A stretch of 64,000 bases of DNA from Marinobacter nauticus (GCF_019801015.1 NZ_JAHVJZ010000007.1:151023-215022), one strand, 5' to 3'. Counted from the first letter of the stretch, positions 25,896 to 35,051 are shown. A program made the numbers and translations. Notes: generated by a model not told the origin, from the letters alone.

Positions 25896-26426
25896 TTAGG
25901 CTTGCGCGGTTTCGTGCATCACGCTGGCGGCTTCTTCCGTGGCCAGCTTGGCCAGGTCTTTGTCCACCAGGTAGAGGCCCTGACCATCGGCACCAACCAG
26001 CTCCAGCTTGTCGAGGATGGACTTGAACAGTTTCTCCTCTTCGTGCTGCTCCGCCACGTACCACTGCAGGAAGTTAAAGGTGGAGTAGTCCTGGTTGGTG
26101 AACGCTGCGTGAGCCAGTTCATTGATCTTACGAGTCACCAACTGCTCGTGCTCGTAGGTCTGGGCAAACAGGGAGATCAGGCTGTCGAACTCGTGGGCCG
26201 GCGCATCAATGGCACCGAGCATCGGCAGGCCGCCAGCTTCACTGACGTAGGTGAACAGACGGCGCATATGTTCCATCTCTTCATCAGCGTGCGCACGCAG
26301 GAAGTGGGCCGCCCCTTCGAACCCTTTGTCTTCGCACCATGCGCTCATCTGCAGGTACAGGTTCGAGGAGAAAAACTCCAGATTGATCTGTTCGTTCAGC
26401 TTATCGACCATGGCTTTGGACAGCAT
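25896..26426 (-). CDS. ftnA: Non-heme ferritin
   Basis: A 176-residue bacterial ferritin of the FtnA class that oxidises and stores iron in a 24-subunit shell. The ferroxidase ligands are visible in [21 protein letters not shown] (Glu17), [12 protein letters not shown] (Glu50, His53), [11 protein letters not shown] (Glu94) and [11 protein letters not shown] (Gln/Glu about 126-130). An excellent ribosome site (AAGGAGAG) precedes the ATG. It is a single-gene unit, consistent with an iron-rich respiratory lifestyle. Confidence 0.95.
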   Translation of the reverse strand: MLSKAMVDKLNEQINLEFFSSNLYLQMSAWCEDKGFEGAAHFLRAHADEEMEHMRRLFTYVSEAGGLPMLGAIDAPAHEFDSLISLFAQTYEHEQLVTRKINELAHAAFTNQDYSTFNFLQWYVAEQHEEEKLFKSILDKLELVGADGQGLYLVDKDLAKLATEEAASVMHETAQA

Positions 26427-26525
26427 GGTTCTCTCCTTGTTTATCGCGGTTTGATGGCCAACATAGTCGCAATAAAGGCGCTCAGATTCAAAGAAAAGTA
26501 AGCAAAAACAGGCTCGCTCACTCGC

Positions 26526-26984
26526 TCAGTGATCCGGGTTGCGAACCGGGCTCGCTTGCGGCCCCGGATGACACAACAGACTCAGCGACTGATGCCGTTG
26601 ATAGGCTTGATACGGGCCAGAAATGGCGTTGGGTGCACATTCAGGAGAAATCGGTTGAAAGCCCAAGCTTTGATAGAAAGCGTCAAGGTGAGGCAGGGAG
26701 TAACACCAGATGGGTGCCGTCATCTCCCGGAGCGTAAACCGCATCAATTGGCGGGCCAGCCCCCTGCCCTGTTCGGTGCTGGCCACCCGCAATGCTCTCA
26801 GCAGCCAGTGGCCATCCCGGGGGCTGAGTCTCAGCGCCGCCACAATGCGACCCTGTTCATTACGCAACACCGCCACCCGCTCATCCCGGCGGGCCTTCTC
26901 TTTCTGCCCCTCATCCGCGTAAAACCGACTGGCCAACGGCACCGCATCGGGGCTCAGCCATTGCTCAGTGCAACCTTTCATCAT
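26526..26984 (-). CDS. GNAT family N-acetyltransferase
   Basis: A 152-residue acetyltransferase. The acetyl-CoA binding segment LRALRVASTEQGRGLARQLMRF (about 63-84, with the loop QGRGLA) and the C-terminal PHLDAFYQSLGFQPIS are typical of the GNAT fold. The substrate is unknown. The C-terminal 20 residues (CHPGPQASPVRNPDH) look like low-complexity extension. It is divergent from the small Arg-rich gene. Confidence 0.78.
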   Translation of the reverse strand: MMKGCTEQWLSPDAVPLASRFYADEGQKEKARRDERVAVLRNEQGRIVAALRLSPRDGHWLLRALRVASTEQGRGLARQLMRFTLREMTAPIWCYSLPHLDAFYQSLGFQPISPECAPNAISGPYQAYQRHQSLSLLCHPGPQASPVRNPDH

Positions 26985-27027
26985 AGAGGTTCTACACTTA
27001 ACAGGAAGCAGTAAGAGGGAACGCAGG

Positions 27028-27183
27028 ATGACGGCGGATGCAGTAGAGCGCCGAGATGAGGAGCGCCGTAACGGAGAGCGAAGGCAAACACCGGATCGAC
27101 GCCAGTACCGGCGTTATGGACTTCAGGGACAGGACCGGCGTCACCGTCTTGGACGACGCCTCTCCGATCCATCACCCTTCTGA
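27028..27183 (+). CDS. Small Arg-rich protein, hypothetical
   Basis: A 51-codon frame with an ATG preceded by a purine-rich site (GAGGGAACGCAGG). The product is extremely Arg/Glu/Asp-rich, with a repeating (E/D)RR pattern ([34 protein letters not shown]). Repeats of this kind occur in small uncharacterised proteins of marine gammaproteobacteria. The frame overlaps the 3' end of rsmJ by 12 bases in convergent orientation. No function can be assigned and it may not be translated. Confidence 0.45.
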   Translation: MTADAVERRDEERRNGERRQTPDRRQYRRYGLQGQDRRHRLGRRLSDPSPF

Positions 27184-27948
27184 GTCCGCATCAGGCATCG
27201 CCGCTTTCACATAGACATCAAAACGATTCTTTTTGGTGTCGATGCTCATGGTGGGCGTCATCCCGGCCAGGGGTTCGGCGTAATTGGGGCGCTTCACCAC
27301 CACCCGCCGGGATGCCAGCTTCAGGGCCGGTGCCAGCAGACCATCCGCATCCAGATCGGCCCCCACCAAATCCTGAAACACCCGCATCTCTTTTTTGACC
27401 TGGGCCGACTTGGCCCGGTGCGGGTACATGGGGTCCAGAAAGACCACATCCGCCGACTCCCCCAGCGCCGCCAGGGCTTCGATGCTGTTACCGTGGAACA
27501 GCCGCATTCTCTGTTTTACCCAAGGACCGATTTCCGCATCCTCAGCCGCACGACGCAGGCCATCGTCCAGCAATGCCGCCACCACCGGGTGGCGCTCCAC
27601 CAGTGTGACCTCGCACCCCAGGCTGGCCAGTACAAACGCGTCCCGCCCCAGGCCTGCGGTACCATCCACCACTTTGGGCATGGCTCCGCCTTTGAGCCCC
27701 ACCGCTTTGGCAATAGCCTGACCCCGGCCTCCGCCGAATTTGCGGCGATGCGCGACCGCGCCTCCGGCCAGGTCCACTTCAATGGCCCCCAGTTTGGGCT
27801 GATTACGGTCATACAGGCGCAGGCGACCCTGCTCCAGCGTCAGGCGGAACAGTGCATCGTCGTGATGAGTGAGTTGCCAGCGCTGGGCCAGCTCGGCCAG
27901 GCGATCAGGATGTTCGCTGGCGGGGTCGAGGTATACGGAGATGGACAT
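27172..27948 (-). CDS. rsmJ: 16S rRNA (guanine-1516-N2)-methyltransferase RsmJ
   Basis: A 258-residue SAM-dependent methyltransferase of the RsmJ (YhiQ) family that modifies G1516 of 16S rRNA. Signature segments are [21 protein letters not shown], the SAM-binding [19 protein letters not shown] (about 91-109), [10 protein letters not shown], and the catalytic [21 protein letters not shown]. The length is typical. GGGAG lies just before the ATG. It is a stand-alone gene. Confidence 0.95.
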   Translation of the reverse strand: MSISVYLDPASEHPDRLAELAQRWQLTHHDDALFRLTLEQGRLRLYDRNQPKLGAIEVDLAGGAVAHRRKFGGGRGQAIAKAVGLKGGAMPKVVDGTAGLGRDAFVLASLGCEVTLVERHPVVAALLDDGLRRAAEDAEIGPWVKQRMRLFHGNSIEALAALGESADVVFLDPMYPHRAKSAQVKKEMRVFQDLVGADLDADGLLAPALKLASRRVVVKRPNYAEPLAGMTPTMSIDTKKNRFDVYVKAAMPDADSEG

Positions 27949-28011
27949 AGGGCTCCCATGGGTGATCAGCGGCAGAGTAGTGGATCACCGGGAGCCCTGC
28001 AAGCAAGGGAA

Positions 28012-28728
28012 TCAGGCGGCGTTCGGTGCCTGATGCGCCACTTCCGGCAGCGCCGGGTACTGACGCAGAGCTTCGCGACAGCGCTCACGCCACTGCGGGT
28101 GGCCTTCCGCCATACCGGCGGTCTGCAGCTGACTGGCCAGCGCGTCCAGCAAACCGTCAGTTTCTGCCAGCTCCGGCGTCGGTGCCAGTGTCTGGCGGCT
28201 GGATTGCAGCTGGAAGCCCAGCAACAGCGCACGAGCACGGGCAACAAGCGTGCCGCACTCCGCTTCTTCCAGAGCGATCAGCCCCTGCTGACGGGCGTCC
28301 TGCAGGATCCCTTCCAGAGCCATTACCAGCTCTTCCACCAGGGCGCGAAGCGCCAGCTGACGCTGATCGGCAGCGCGACGCCAAAGTTCAGTATGGCTGA
28401 CCAGCAGCTCCAGCTGAGCCAGCACTTCATCGCGCAGCAGACGCGTGCGCTCGGACGCCAGCAGAGTGACAAAACGCTCCATTGGCGTCAGATTCATTTC
28501 GTTCAGTCGGGCGATCCACTCATGACGCTGCTGCAGGCTGATCTGCACCAGTGCCGCCATCATGTCTTCTTTACTCAGGAAGTGGCCGTAAAGTGTTCCG
28601 ACCGAACATTCGGCAGCCCGCGCGACGTCCGCCATCCGGAAATCCAGGGCGCCCTTGCCCCGAGCTGTAACCAGTGCTGCCGATAGAATGCGCTGTTCCC
28701 GCGCTTTGAACAGTTCCGACTTGTTCAT
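28012..28728 (-). CDS. TetR family transcriptional regulator
   Basis: A 238-residue regulator with N-terminal TetR helix-turn-helix (ILSAALVTARGKGALDFRMADVARAAECSVGTLYGHFLSKEDMMAAL, about 14-60) and an all-helical effector domain. A perfect 18-bp palindrome 34 bp upstream of its start is a good candidate operator for autorepression. No operon partner is apparent: rsmJ lies 63 bp downstream on the same strand and is an unrelated housekeeping gene. The ligand is unknown. Confidence 0.85.
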   Translation of the reverse strand: MNKSELFKAREQRILSAALVTARGKGALDFRMADVARAAECSVGTLYGHFLSKEDMMAALVQISLQQRHEWIARLNEMNLTPMERFVTLLASERTRLLRDEVLAQLELLVSHTELWRRAADQRQLALRALVEELVMALEGILQDARQQGLIALEEAECGTLVARARALLLGFQLQSSRQTLAPTPELAETDGLLDALASQLQTAGMAEGHPQWRERCREALRQYPALPEVAHQAPNAA

Positions 28729-29116
28729 TAGGTTGTCCCTTTATTCAAACTGGATCCCATCTGCAGCGCGAACGCGCTGCCCTTTTGGGGGTACGTGATA
28801 TGAAATCAAAAAGTGCGCGATTCAACTGAGCGGAAGATCACAGTAGCAATCAAATTATTTCTTTTAGAACAGTCACTTGTGCATACCACTGAATCTTTGT
28901 CGCACAATTGCCCGCTTGCTGGCCCGTAACTGTCTCATTTCGTAGTTATTTCGTCTGTGCGCAACCCGGAGAAAAATATTCTTCGATCAGAACTCAGGAC
29001 GTTCATTTAATAAATAAAGACAATACTCGAACGCACGTGAGCGGCGATCTTAAAGCGGCATGATATTCGCCGCAATGCGACGTGAGTCTGCTTCCATTTA
29101 GCGCTTAAAAAGGGTC
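28729..29116. other. AT-rich intergenic region without a recognisable gene
   Basis: About 390 bp, much lower in GC than the surroundings between roughly 28790 and 29060. It holds the 18-bp palindrome noted at 28763, but I find no supported coding frame, tRNA or terminator. The TetR-family gene reads away on the minus strand, and the small membrane protein gene ends at its right edge. Confidence 0.5.
28763..28780. promoter_or_regulatory. Perfect palindrome upstream of the TetR gene, candidate operator
   Basis: GCAGCGCG-AA-CGCGCTGC has eight-base arms around a two-base centre, the size and form of TetR-family operators. It sits 35-52 bp upstream of the regulator's ATG, where a promoter would be. 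Confidence 0.5.
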
Positions 29117-29335
29117 TCAGGATCGCTCATCCCCCTGCCAGTGCCTCAGCATCAAACTCAGGGTTTGCGGCATCATCATCACCACCCCCAATCCCATCAG
29201 CAATCCGGGATCAACGGCGGGTTGCCCGGCGGCGGTTCCGCTCAGGTAGAAGTACAACCCCACCAGGGCCATTCCCAGCCCCAACAGGTTTGCGGTGGCC
29301 AGGGCCCAGCCCCAGCGGTGCAGTAAGGCATCCAT
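29117..29335 (-). CDS. Small two-helix membrane protein, hypothetical
   Basis: A 72-residue protein with two hydrophobic segments (WALATANLLGLGMALVGLYFYL and LLMGLGVVMMMPQTLSLML) and charged ends (LRHWQGDERS). The ATG at 29335 has AAGGAG six bases upstream, better placed than the TTG two codons earlier. Not a family I recognise. It is encoded downstream of oligopeptidase A on the same strand but separated from it by a terminator. Confidence 0.6.
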   Translation of the reverse strand: MDALLHRWGWALATANLLGLGMALVGLYFYLSGTAAGQPAVDPGLLMGLGVVMMMPQTLSLMLRHWQGDERS

Positions 29336-29422
29336 TTCCAACTCCTTGGCAACATCCTGTCGCTCAGGATCAAGGTGCCGCCCCGCCGGGCCAAAATCAA
29401 CCTAATCGTTTGAGATAAAAAG

Positions 29423-29448
29423 AAAACGGCGCCAGAGTGGCGCCGTTT
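29423..29448 (-). terminator. Terminator after the oligopeptidase A gene
   Basis: On the minus strand a stem ACGGCGCC/GGCGCCGT with loop ACTCT is followed by TTTT, five bases past the prlC stop. Confidence 0.8.
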
Positions 29449-29453
29449 GGTGA

Positions 29454-31502
29454 TCACTGTGCAATGCCGCTATGCCGCAACAGGGCATCAATTTCCGGCT
29501 CGCGCCCACGGAAGCGGGTAAACAGCGCCATCGGTTCTTCACTGCCCCCCTTCTCCAGAATGTGGGTCAGGAAGTCGGCACCCACGCTGGCGTTAAAGAT
29601 GCCCTCATCCTCAAACCGGGAGAACGCATCTGCGGAGAGCACCTCGGCCCATTTGTAGCTGTAGTATCCCGCCGCGTAACCACCAGCAAAAATGTGGCTG
29701 AACCCATGCTGGAAACGGTTGAACTCCGGCGCTTTGATCACCGCCACCTGGGCGCGCACCTGGTTGAGCACCTCCTGGATCGGATCTTCGCTTTCAAGCT
29801 GCGCGTACTCCAGGTGGAGACGGAAGTCGAACAGCGCGAACTCCAGCTGACGCAGCATCATCATGGCGCTCTGGTAGTTCTTGGCCGCCAGCATCTTTTC
29901 CAGCATCTCCACCGGCAGCGGTTCACCCGTCTGGTAGTGGCCGGAGATCTCCGCCAGCGCATCCGCCTCCCAGCACCAGTTTTCCAGGAACTGGCTGGGG
30001 AGCTCGACCGCGTCCCAGGGTACCCCGTTGATGCCTGCCACACCCGGCGCATCTTCAATGCGTGTCAGCATATGGTGAATCCCATGGCCGAACTCGTGGA
30101 ACAGCGTCACCACTTCGTCGTGGGTAAACAGGGCAGGCTTATCCCCCACCGGGCCATTGAAGTTGCAGGTCAGATAGGCCACCGGCAGCTGCAATTCACC
30201 GTCGGCGCGACGGCGGCGCCCCTGACAGTCATCCATCCAGGCCCCGCCGCGCTTGTTCTGGCGGGCGTACAGGTCCAGATAGAAGCTGCCGCGCACACTG
30301 CCGTCCTTCTCCAGCAGATCAAAGAAGCGAACGTCTTTATGCCAGTTATCGACGCCGGTACGTTCCTGCACCTTGACGTCAAAAAGACGCTCGACGGTGT
30401 GGAACAGCCCCGAGAGCACCTTGTCTTCCGGGAAGTAGGGGCGCAGGGCTTCGTCCGAGATCTGATAGAGGTGCTGCTTCTGCTTCTCGGCGTAATAGGT
30501 GATGTCCCAGGCGTTCAGAGCCTCAACGCCGTGTTCCGCTTTGGCGTAGGCGGTCAGGGTTTTCAGCTCCGCTTCACCCTGATCCCGGGAGGCCAGCGCC
30601 AGCTCGTTAAGGAAGCTGACCACCTGCTCCGGAGTCTGGGCCATTTTGGTGGCCAGAGACTTGTGCGCCGGGCTGTCGAAGCCCAGCAGCTGAGACAGCT
30701 CCTGACGCAGCGCCAACAGCTCCTTCATCAGCGGGCCGTTGTCGTACTGACCCGCATGGGGGCCTTGCTCTGAGGCGCGGGTGCAGAACGCGGTATACAC
30801 CTCACGACGCAGCTCAGGGTTGTCGGCATAGGTCATCACCGCCAGGTAGGAGGGGAATTCCAGAGTCAGCAGGTAGCCTTCCTGCTCCCGCAATGCGGCA
30901 CTTTGTTTGGCCGCTTCCAGCGCGGACTCCGGCAAACCCGCCAGTGCAGACTCATCGGTGACCAACTTGCTCCAGGCGTTGGTGGCGTCCAGCAGTTGGT
31001 TGGAGTACTGACTGGACAGCTCAGACAGGCGCATCACGATTTCGCCGTAACGCTTTTGCTCCGCTTCCGGCAGTCCGATACCGGACAGTTCAAAGTCGCG
31101 CAGGCCGTTTTCCACCACTTTTTTCCGGGCGGCACTCAGATCGGCAAAGGCCTCGCTCTCTGCCAGGGATTTGTAGGCGTCGTACAGCGCTTTGTTCTGC
31201 CCCAGCCAGGTGCCGTACTCAGACAGCAGCGGCAGGCAGGCATCGTGCGCCGCGCGCAGTTCGTCGTTGCTGACGACGGAGTTCATGTGGCTCACCGGCG
31301 ACCAGATGCGGGACAGCTTGTCTTCCGCTTCATCAATGGGCGCGACCACGCTTTCCCAGCTTACCGGGCCTTCCTCAGCAAGCACCCGCTCAACGGTTTC
31401 GCGGCAATGGGTCAGGGCCGCTTCCACGGCTGGCTGAACATGCTCCGGGCGGATCCGGGAAAAAACGGGCAGGGATTGCGGGTCCATCAACGGGTTGGTC
31501 AT
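29454..31502 (-). CDS. prlC: Oligopeptidase A (M3 metallopeptidase)
   Basis: A 682-residue cytoplasmic M3 zinc endopeptidase that degrades signal peptides and other short peptides. The zinc motif HEFGH is in LFHEFGHGIHHML, with the downstream Glu ligand in LPSQFLENWCWE. The N-terminus NPLMDPQSLPVFSRIRPEHVQPAVEAAL is typical of OpdA/PrlC. I chose the ATG at 31502 because AAGGAG precedes it and homologues start there; the frame is open 37 codons further. In E. coli prlC sits beside rsmJ; here rsmJ is nearby but not adjacent. Confidence 0.95.
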   Translation of the reverse strand: MTNPLMDPQSLPVFSRIRPEHVQPAVEAALTHCRETVERVLAEEGPVSWESVVAPIDEAEDKLSRIWSPVSHMNSVVSNDELRAAHDACLPLLSEYGTWLGQNKALYDAYKSLAESEAFADLSAARKKVVENGLRDFELSGIGLPEAEQKRYGEIVMRLSELSSQYSNQLLDATNAWSKLVTDESALAGLPESALEAAKQSAALREQEGYLLTLEFPSYLAVMTYADNPELRREVYTAFCTRASEQGPHAGQYDNGPLMKELLALRQELSQLLGFDSPAHKSLATKMAQTPEQVVSFLNELALASRDQGEAELKTLTAYAKAEHGVEALNAWDITYYAEKQKQHLYQISDEALRPYFPEDKVLSGLFHTVERLFDVKVQERTGVDNWHKDVRFFDLLEKDGSVRGSFYLDLYARQNKRGGAWMDDCQGRRRRADGELQLPVAYLTCNFNGPVGDKPALFTHDEVVTLFHEFGHGIHHMLTRIEDAPGVAGINGVPWDAVELPSQFLENWCWEADALAEISGHYQTGEPLPVEMLEKMLAAKNYQSAMMMLRQLEFALFDFRLHLEYAQLESEDPIQEVLNQVRAQVAVIKAPEFNRFQHGFSHIFAGGYAAGYYSYKWAEVLSADAFSRFEDEGIFNASVGADFLTHILEKGGSEEPMALFTRFRGREPEIDALLRHSGIAQ

Positions 31503-31668
31503 GGCGACTCCTTTGGAGGCCGCCGGAGCGGCCTCATTGATATGGGGGTGATGTAACCATAGATGCGGCCTCGGGCGCGGAAGTTCAACCCCGATCCGAG
31601 CGATTGGCCCCATCGTAACTCTGAGCCTGTTCTAGGCTTTTAGCGTGCACGGTGCAAGGAGAATGCTC

Positions 31669-33243
31669 ATGGAAAAGCCCATTATCGCCGCCAAACGGCC
31701 AGCTAAAGTGCCGCTCAAAGCTGGCCAGTCATATTGGTTCTGCCGCTGCGGACGGTCCGCCACCCAGCCCTTCTGCGATGGCTCCCACAAGGGTACGGCC
31801 TTCACACCACTGGCGTTCACCCCCGAAAAGGATGGCGATGCGTTGCTGTGCCAGTGCAAGCGCAGTCAGGAGCAACCCTACTGCGACGGCAGCCACGCCC
31901 GCATCCCCGCTGACCAGGTCGGCAGCCAGGGAGCCCCTGACAACCCAAAGGATAAAGGGGCGCCCGCCGCCCCGCCTGCCAACCGTCCCCCACAGGCCGA
32001 GCCGACTCCCGAAGAGCCGGAGGTCGCCTTCATTCATCAACTGGCCCGGCAAGGGCTGGAACAGATGGGCCATCACGGGCCGATGGTAGCGATGGGCGTC
32101 CCGCGCCAGCGCCTGCCCCAATGGGACGGCATCCAGCTGATGGCAGCCCAGCTGGCCCGCGCTCCCCTGCTGGATGACACTCCAGTGGACACTGAACTGG
32201 TGATCGGCCCCCGCGCCCGTAAGCCCTTGCGGCTGTCGACACCGCTGTTTGTCTCCGACATGAGCTTTGGCGCGCTTTCCAGAGAGGCCAAAATCGCGCT
32301 GGCCCAGGGCGCGGAGGCCGCAGGCACCGGGATCTGCTCCGGCGAAGGCGGCATGCTGGACGCTGAACAAGCGGCATGCTCACGCTATTTCTACGAGTTG
32401 GCTGCGGCACGATTTGGCTTCGATGAGAGCAAGCTCAAGCGGGTTCAGGCACTGCACTTTAAAGCCGGACAAGGCGCCAAAACCGGCACCGGCGGCCACC
32501 TGCCCGGAGACAAAGTCACCGAAGAGATTGCCAGGGTCCGGGGGCTGGAACCCGGTCAGGCGGCAATCTCCCCCGCTCGCTTTATCGACCTCACCACCCC
32601 AGGTGATTTCCACCGCTGTGCGGATCACATCCGCGAAATCACCGGCGGCATCCCCATCGGCTTTAAGCTCTCCGCCAATCACATTGAGCGGGACATTCAG
32701 TTTGCCCTGAACGCCAGCGCGGATTACCTGATCCTGGATGGGCGGGGGGGAGGCACCGGCGCTGCACCCGCTTTGCTGCGGGACCACATCAGCGTCGCCA
32801 CCATTCCCGCCTTGGCCCGGGCCCGGCGCTACCTGGACGCACAGGGGCAGTCCGACATCACCCTGATCATCACCGGCGGGCTGCGCACCCCGGCGGACTT
32901 CGTCAAAGCCCTGGCTTTGGGAGCGGACGGCATCGCCCTGGCCAATGCGGCCATTCAGGCGCTGGGATGCGTGGGGGCGCGGATGTGCAATACCAACCGT
33001 TGCCCGGCGGGCATCGCCACTCAGGATCCCGCCTTGCGCCAGCGACTGGATACGGTGGAAGGCCCCAGGCGGGTTGCCCGTTTCCTGCACAGTGCCACAG
33101 AGTTAATGGTGCTGCTGGCCCGGGCCTGCGGTCATGACCGGCTGGCAGACTTCTCTCTGGACGATCTGGCCACTGCCGACCGGGAGCTGGTGGCGCTGGC
33201 TGGCATACCTTATGTGGGAGTCGATGCGGCAGTGTCGCGATAA
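31669..33243 (+). CDS. Double CDGSH iron-sulfur / glutamate synthase-like FMN protein
   Basis: A 524-residue fusion. Two CDGSH-type 2Fe-2S motifs open it: Cys25, Cys27, Cys36, His40 (FCRCGRSATQPFCDGSH) and Cys61, Cys63, Cys72, His76. After a Pro-rich linker (about 85-115) comes the FMN-binding domain of glutamate synthase (about 180-490), with MSFGALSREAKIALAQGA, SGEGG, KPGQGAKTGTGG-like FKAGQGAKTGTGGHLPG, and the 3Fe-4S pattern Cys434-x5-Cys440-x4-Cys445 in GARMCNTNRCPAGIATQ. There is no glutaminase domain. AGGAG seven bases before 31669 sets the start. It is probably an electron-transfer oxidoreductase, substrate unknown. Confidence 0.83.
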   Translation: MEKPIIAAKRPAKVPLKAGQSYWFCRCGRSATQPFCDGSHKGTAFTPLAFTPEKDGDALLCQCKRSQEQPYCDGSHARIPADQVGSQGAPDNPKDKGAPAAPPANRPPQAEPTPEEPEVAFIHQLARQGLEQMGHHGPMVAMGVPRQRLPQWDGIQLMAAQLARAPLLDDTPVDTELVIGPRARKPLRLSTPLFVSDMSFGALSREAKIALAQGAEAAGTGICSGEGGMLDAEQAACSRYFYELAAARFGFDESKLKRVQALHFKAGQGAKTGTGGHLPGDKVTEEIARVRGLEPGQAAISPARFIDLTTPGDFHRCADHIREITGGIPIGFKLSANHIERDIQFALNASADYLILDGRGGGTGAAPALLRDHISVATIPALARARRYLDAQGQSDITLIITGGLRTPADFVKALALGADGIALANAAIQALGCVGARMCNTNRCPAGIATQDPALRQRLDTVEGPRRVARFLHSATELMVLLARACGHDRLADFSLDDLATADRELVALAGIPYVGVDAAVSR

Positions 33244-33289
33244 TGTTCCATAATCACAGTCCGTTACCCTGTTCTTTAAGGAGCCGATT

Positions 33290-33562
33290 GTGATCCCGTC
33301 TCAGCATCGCAAGTGGGCATTAAGCTTCATCGCTGGATTCAGCGCCGGATTCAGCATGGTGGGGTGCAGCAGTGATGGGCCAAACGGTGACCCCTTAGGC
33401 TGGCAGGGTGGCGGCCAGGCTGAGTGCCTGGTAGTACAGCAGCAGTGCCGCAGTGATGCCTACGTGGAGTGGGAACGGAATGATGGATCTTTCGGTTGCG
33501 CCTGCAACCAACCGAAAGATCCCGACTTGCAGGCCCAGCGACATTTGCCGGACCACCGTTGA
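33290..33562 (+). CDS. Small lipoprotein, hypothetical
   Basis: A 90-residue product starting at GTG 33290, with AAGGAG seven bases upstream. The signal WALSFIAGFSAGFSMVGC gives a lipobox (MVGC). The mature part has four more Cys (AECLVVQQQC and GCAC), suggesting disulfides in the envelope. No family recognised. Its stop lies one base from the end of the convergent outer-membrane protein gene. Confidence 0.55.
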   Translation: MIPSQHRKWALSFIAGFSAGFSMVGCSSDGPNGDPLGWQGGGQAECLVVQQQCRSDAYVEWERNDGSFGCACNQPKDPDLQAQRHLPDHR

Positions 33563-33563
33563 G

Positions 33564-34256
33564 TTAGAACGCCATGGTCAGGTGCACACCGGCCCAATTC
33601 TGATCCGTTTCGATGCCCTCTTCGAGGCACACCTGCTTGTTGGCTTCGGTGTGTTCAGCGATCACACTAAGCGCCATCTGGTCGGTCAGCTGGTAAGCCA
33701 GTGTTGCCCCCAGGGCCCAGTGGTTATCGCCATCGTGATCCGGATTGGCGTAGCCATAATCAAAGCCAGCGATCACATAAGGCGTCAACACCAGGCGCTG
33801 GCTCAGAGCAAATTCACGTTGTATGCCCAACTCAACAAAGCTGCCCTCAGCCTCGGTGCTGTAGACGTAGTCGATAAAGGGTTCGAACCAGCTCAGGCCA
33901 CCGTAAGCCACCCCTGCCCCCAACTCGTTATCGGATTCGTCGTCCTTGAAGAACTCCAGCCGGGTGTAACCCGCATAGAAGCTGAAGTCGCCCACGTCAA
34001 AACCGTACTCAATGCCGAGGTTGAGTTCGTCGTAGTCCACGTCGGAATCAGCGGCATAGCCATAGGCCGCACTGAGGGTGACGCCGTTCTCAAACGCCGC
34101 GGCGCCACTGGCCCAGTAGATGCCGCCTTTTTCCAGGTTGTCCCGCCCTTCGGAAATGTATTTGCTGTCGTAGCCCAAATCGACTTCAAACTCAGCGGCC
34201 GTGGCACCAAAAGCGGGAACACACAGGGCCAGGGCAATAATGGAACGCTTCATCAT
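33564..34256 (-). CDS. Outer-membrane beta-barrel protein, hypothetical
   Basis: A protein of about 230 residues with a signal peptide (MMKRSIIALALCVPAFGATAAEF). The remainder alternates short polar/hydrophobic strands rich in Tyr and Gly (VDLGYDSKYISEGRDNLE, VTLSAAYGYAAD, YGFDVGDFSFYAGYTRLE) and ends in a C-terminal Phe (HLTMAF), all expected for an outer-membrane barrel. It resembles the TIGR02001/MipA-like barrels. A Fur-like sequence lies about 35 bp upstream, so iron regulation is possible. The double ATG (34256/34253) leaves the start ambiguous by one codon. Confidence 0.7.
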   Translation of the reverse strand: MMKRSIIALALCVPAFGATAAEFEVDLGYDSKYISEGRDNLEKGGIYWASGAAAFENGVTLSAAYGYAADSDVDYDELNLGIEYGFDVGDFSFYAGYTRLEFFKDDESDNELGAGVAYGGLSWFEPFIDYVYSTEAEGSFVELGIQREFALSQRLVLTPYVIAGFDYGYANPDHDGDNHWALGATLAYQLTDQMALSVIAEHTEANKQVCLEEGIETDQNWAGVHLTMAF

Positions 34257-34289
34257 CAAATGCTCGCAAAGTGGAAATTGACTCAAATT

Positions 34290-34308
34290 GAGAATCAATC
34301 TTATTTTC
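34290..34308 (-). promoter_or_regulatory. Possible Fur box upstream of the barrel protein gene
   Basis: Read on the minus strand, GAAAATAAGATTGATTCTC agrees with the 19-bp Fur consensus GATAATGATAATCATTATC at 13 positions. It lies 34-52 bp upstream of the start codon. Confidence 0.4.
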
Positions 34309-34517
34309 ATTGCTGTTGTGTGGTTTGTGACCAGGATCAAGCCCCGCTAAAAGTGGGTATTTTTGGTTGAAAGAATGTGACCAACGATCGCGCCAGCGGA
34401 TAACCGGGGTAAAATCTTTATCCCTTGCGACTGGATTGGCTCCGCAAAAAGTTGCGTCCTTTCTCTGTGTCCTCCGTCCTGCTAAGAATTAAATCCACTC
34501 AACCCGAAGGAGCCGCT

Positions 34518-35051
34518 GTGGAAAATCACTGGCAGCAACACCGCATTAAGCTGCAGCGCTATATCGCCCGACAGGTCAAAGACGCCGCCACGGTGGAAGA
34601 CCTGCTGCAGGAGGTCTACATCAAGGCCCACACGCAGCTGCATCAACTCAAGGCTCAGGGCAGCCTCGGGGCCTGGCTGCACCGAATCGCTCATAACGTG
34701 GTGATGGACCACTACCGCCAACAAAAGCCTTTTGATGAGTTACCTGACGATATCCCCGAGTTGGCAGCCGAGCAGCCGGCGCAAGCCCACCAGGAACTGG
34801 CTCTTTGCCTTGAGCCGCTGATGGATGAATTGCCGCCGCAATATCGCGAGCCGTTGAAGATGGTGGAGTTGAAGGGGATGAGCCAACAAGCTGTAGCGAG
34901 CGAACTGGGACTGTCTCTGTCCGGCGCTAAGAGCCGGGTTCAGCGTGCCCGAACCCAGCTTCGGGAAAAGCTGACCGCATGCTGTGAAGTGGAGATTGAG
35001 CAGGGCAATGTCACCGAATTTCGGCCAAAAGATCCGGGGTGCCATTGCTGA
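34518..35051 (+). CDS. ECF-type RNA polymerase sigma factor, SigZ-like
   Basis: A 177-residue sigma-70 family factor. Region 2 (KLQRYIARQVKDAATVEDLLQEVYIKAHTQLHQL, AWLHRIAHNVVMDHYRQQ) and region 4 (DELPPQYREPLKMVELKGMSQQAVASELGLSLSGAKSRVQRARTQLREKL) are clear, with only a short linker. The Cys-rich tail (CCEVEIEQGNVTEF, PGCHC) matches the SigZ group. The start is GTG 34518 with AAGGAG five bases before it. No anti-sigma gene is adjacent, so the Cys tail might sense redox or metal directly (inference). Confidence 0.85.
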   Translation: MENHWQQHRIKLQRYIARQVKDAATVEDLLQEVYIKAHTQLHQLKAQGSLGAWLHRIAHNVVMDHYRQQKPFDELPDDIPELAAEQPAQAHQELALCLEPLMDELPPQYREPLKMVELKGMSQQAVASELGLSLSGAKSRVQRARTQLREKLTACCEVEIEQGNVTEFRPKDPGCHC

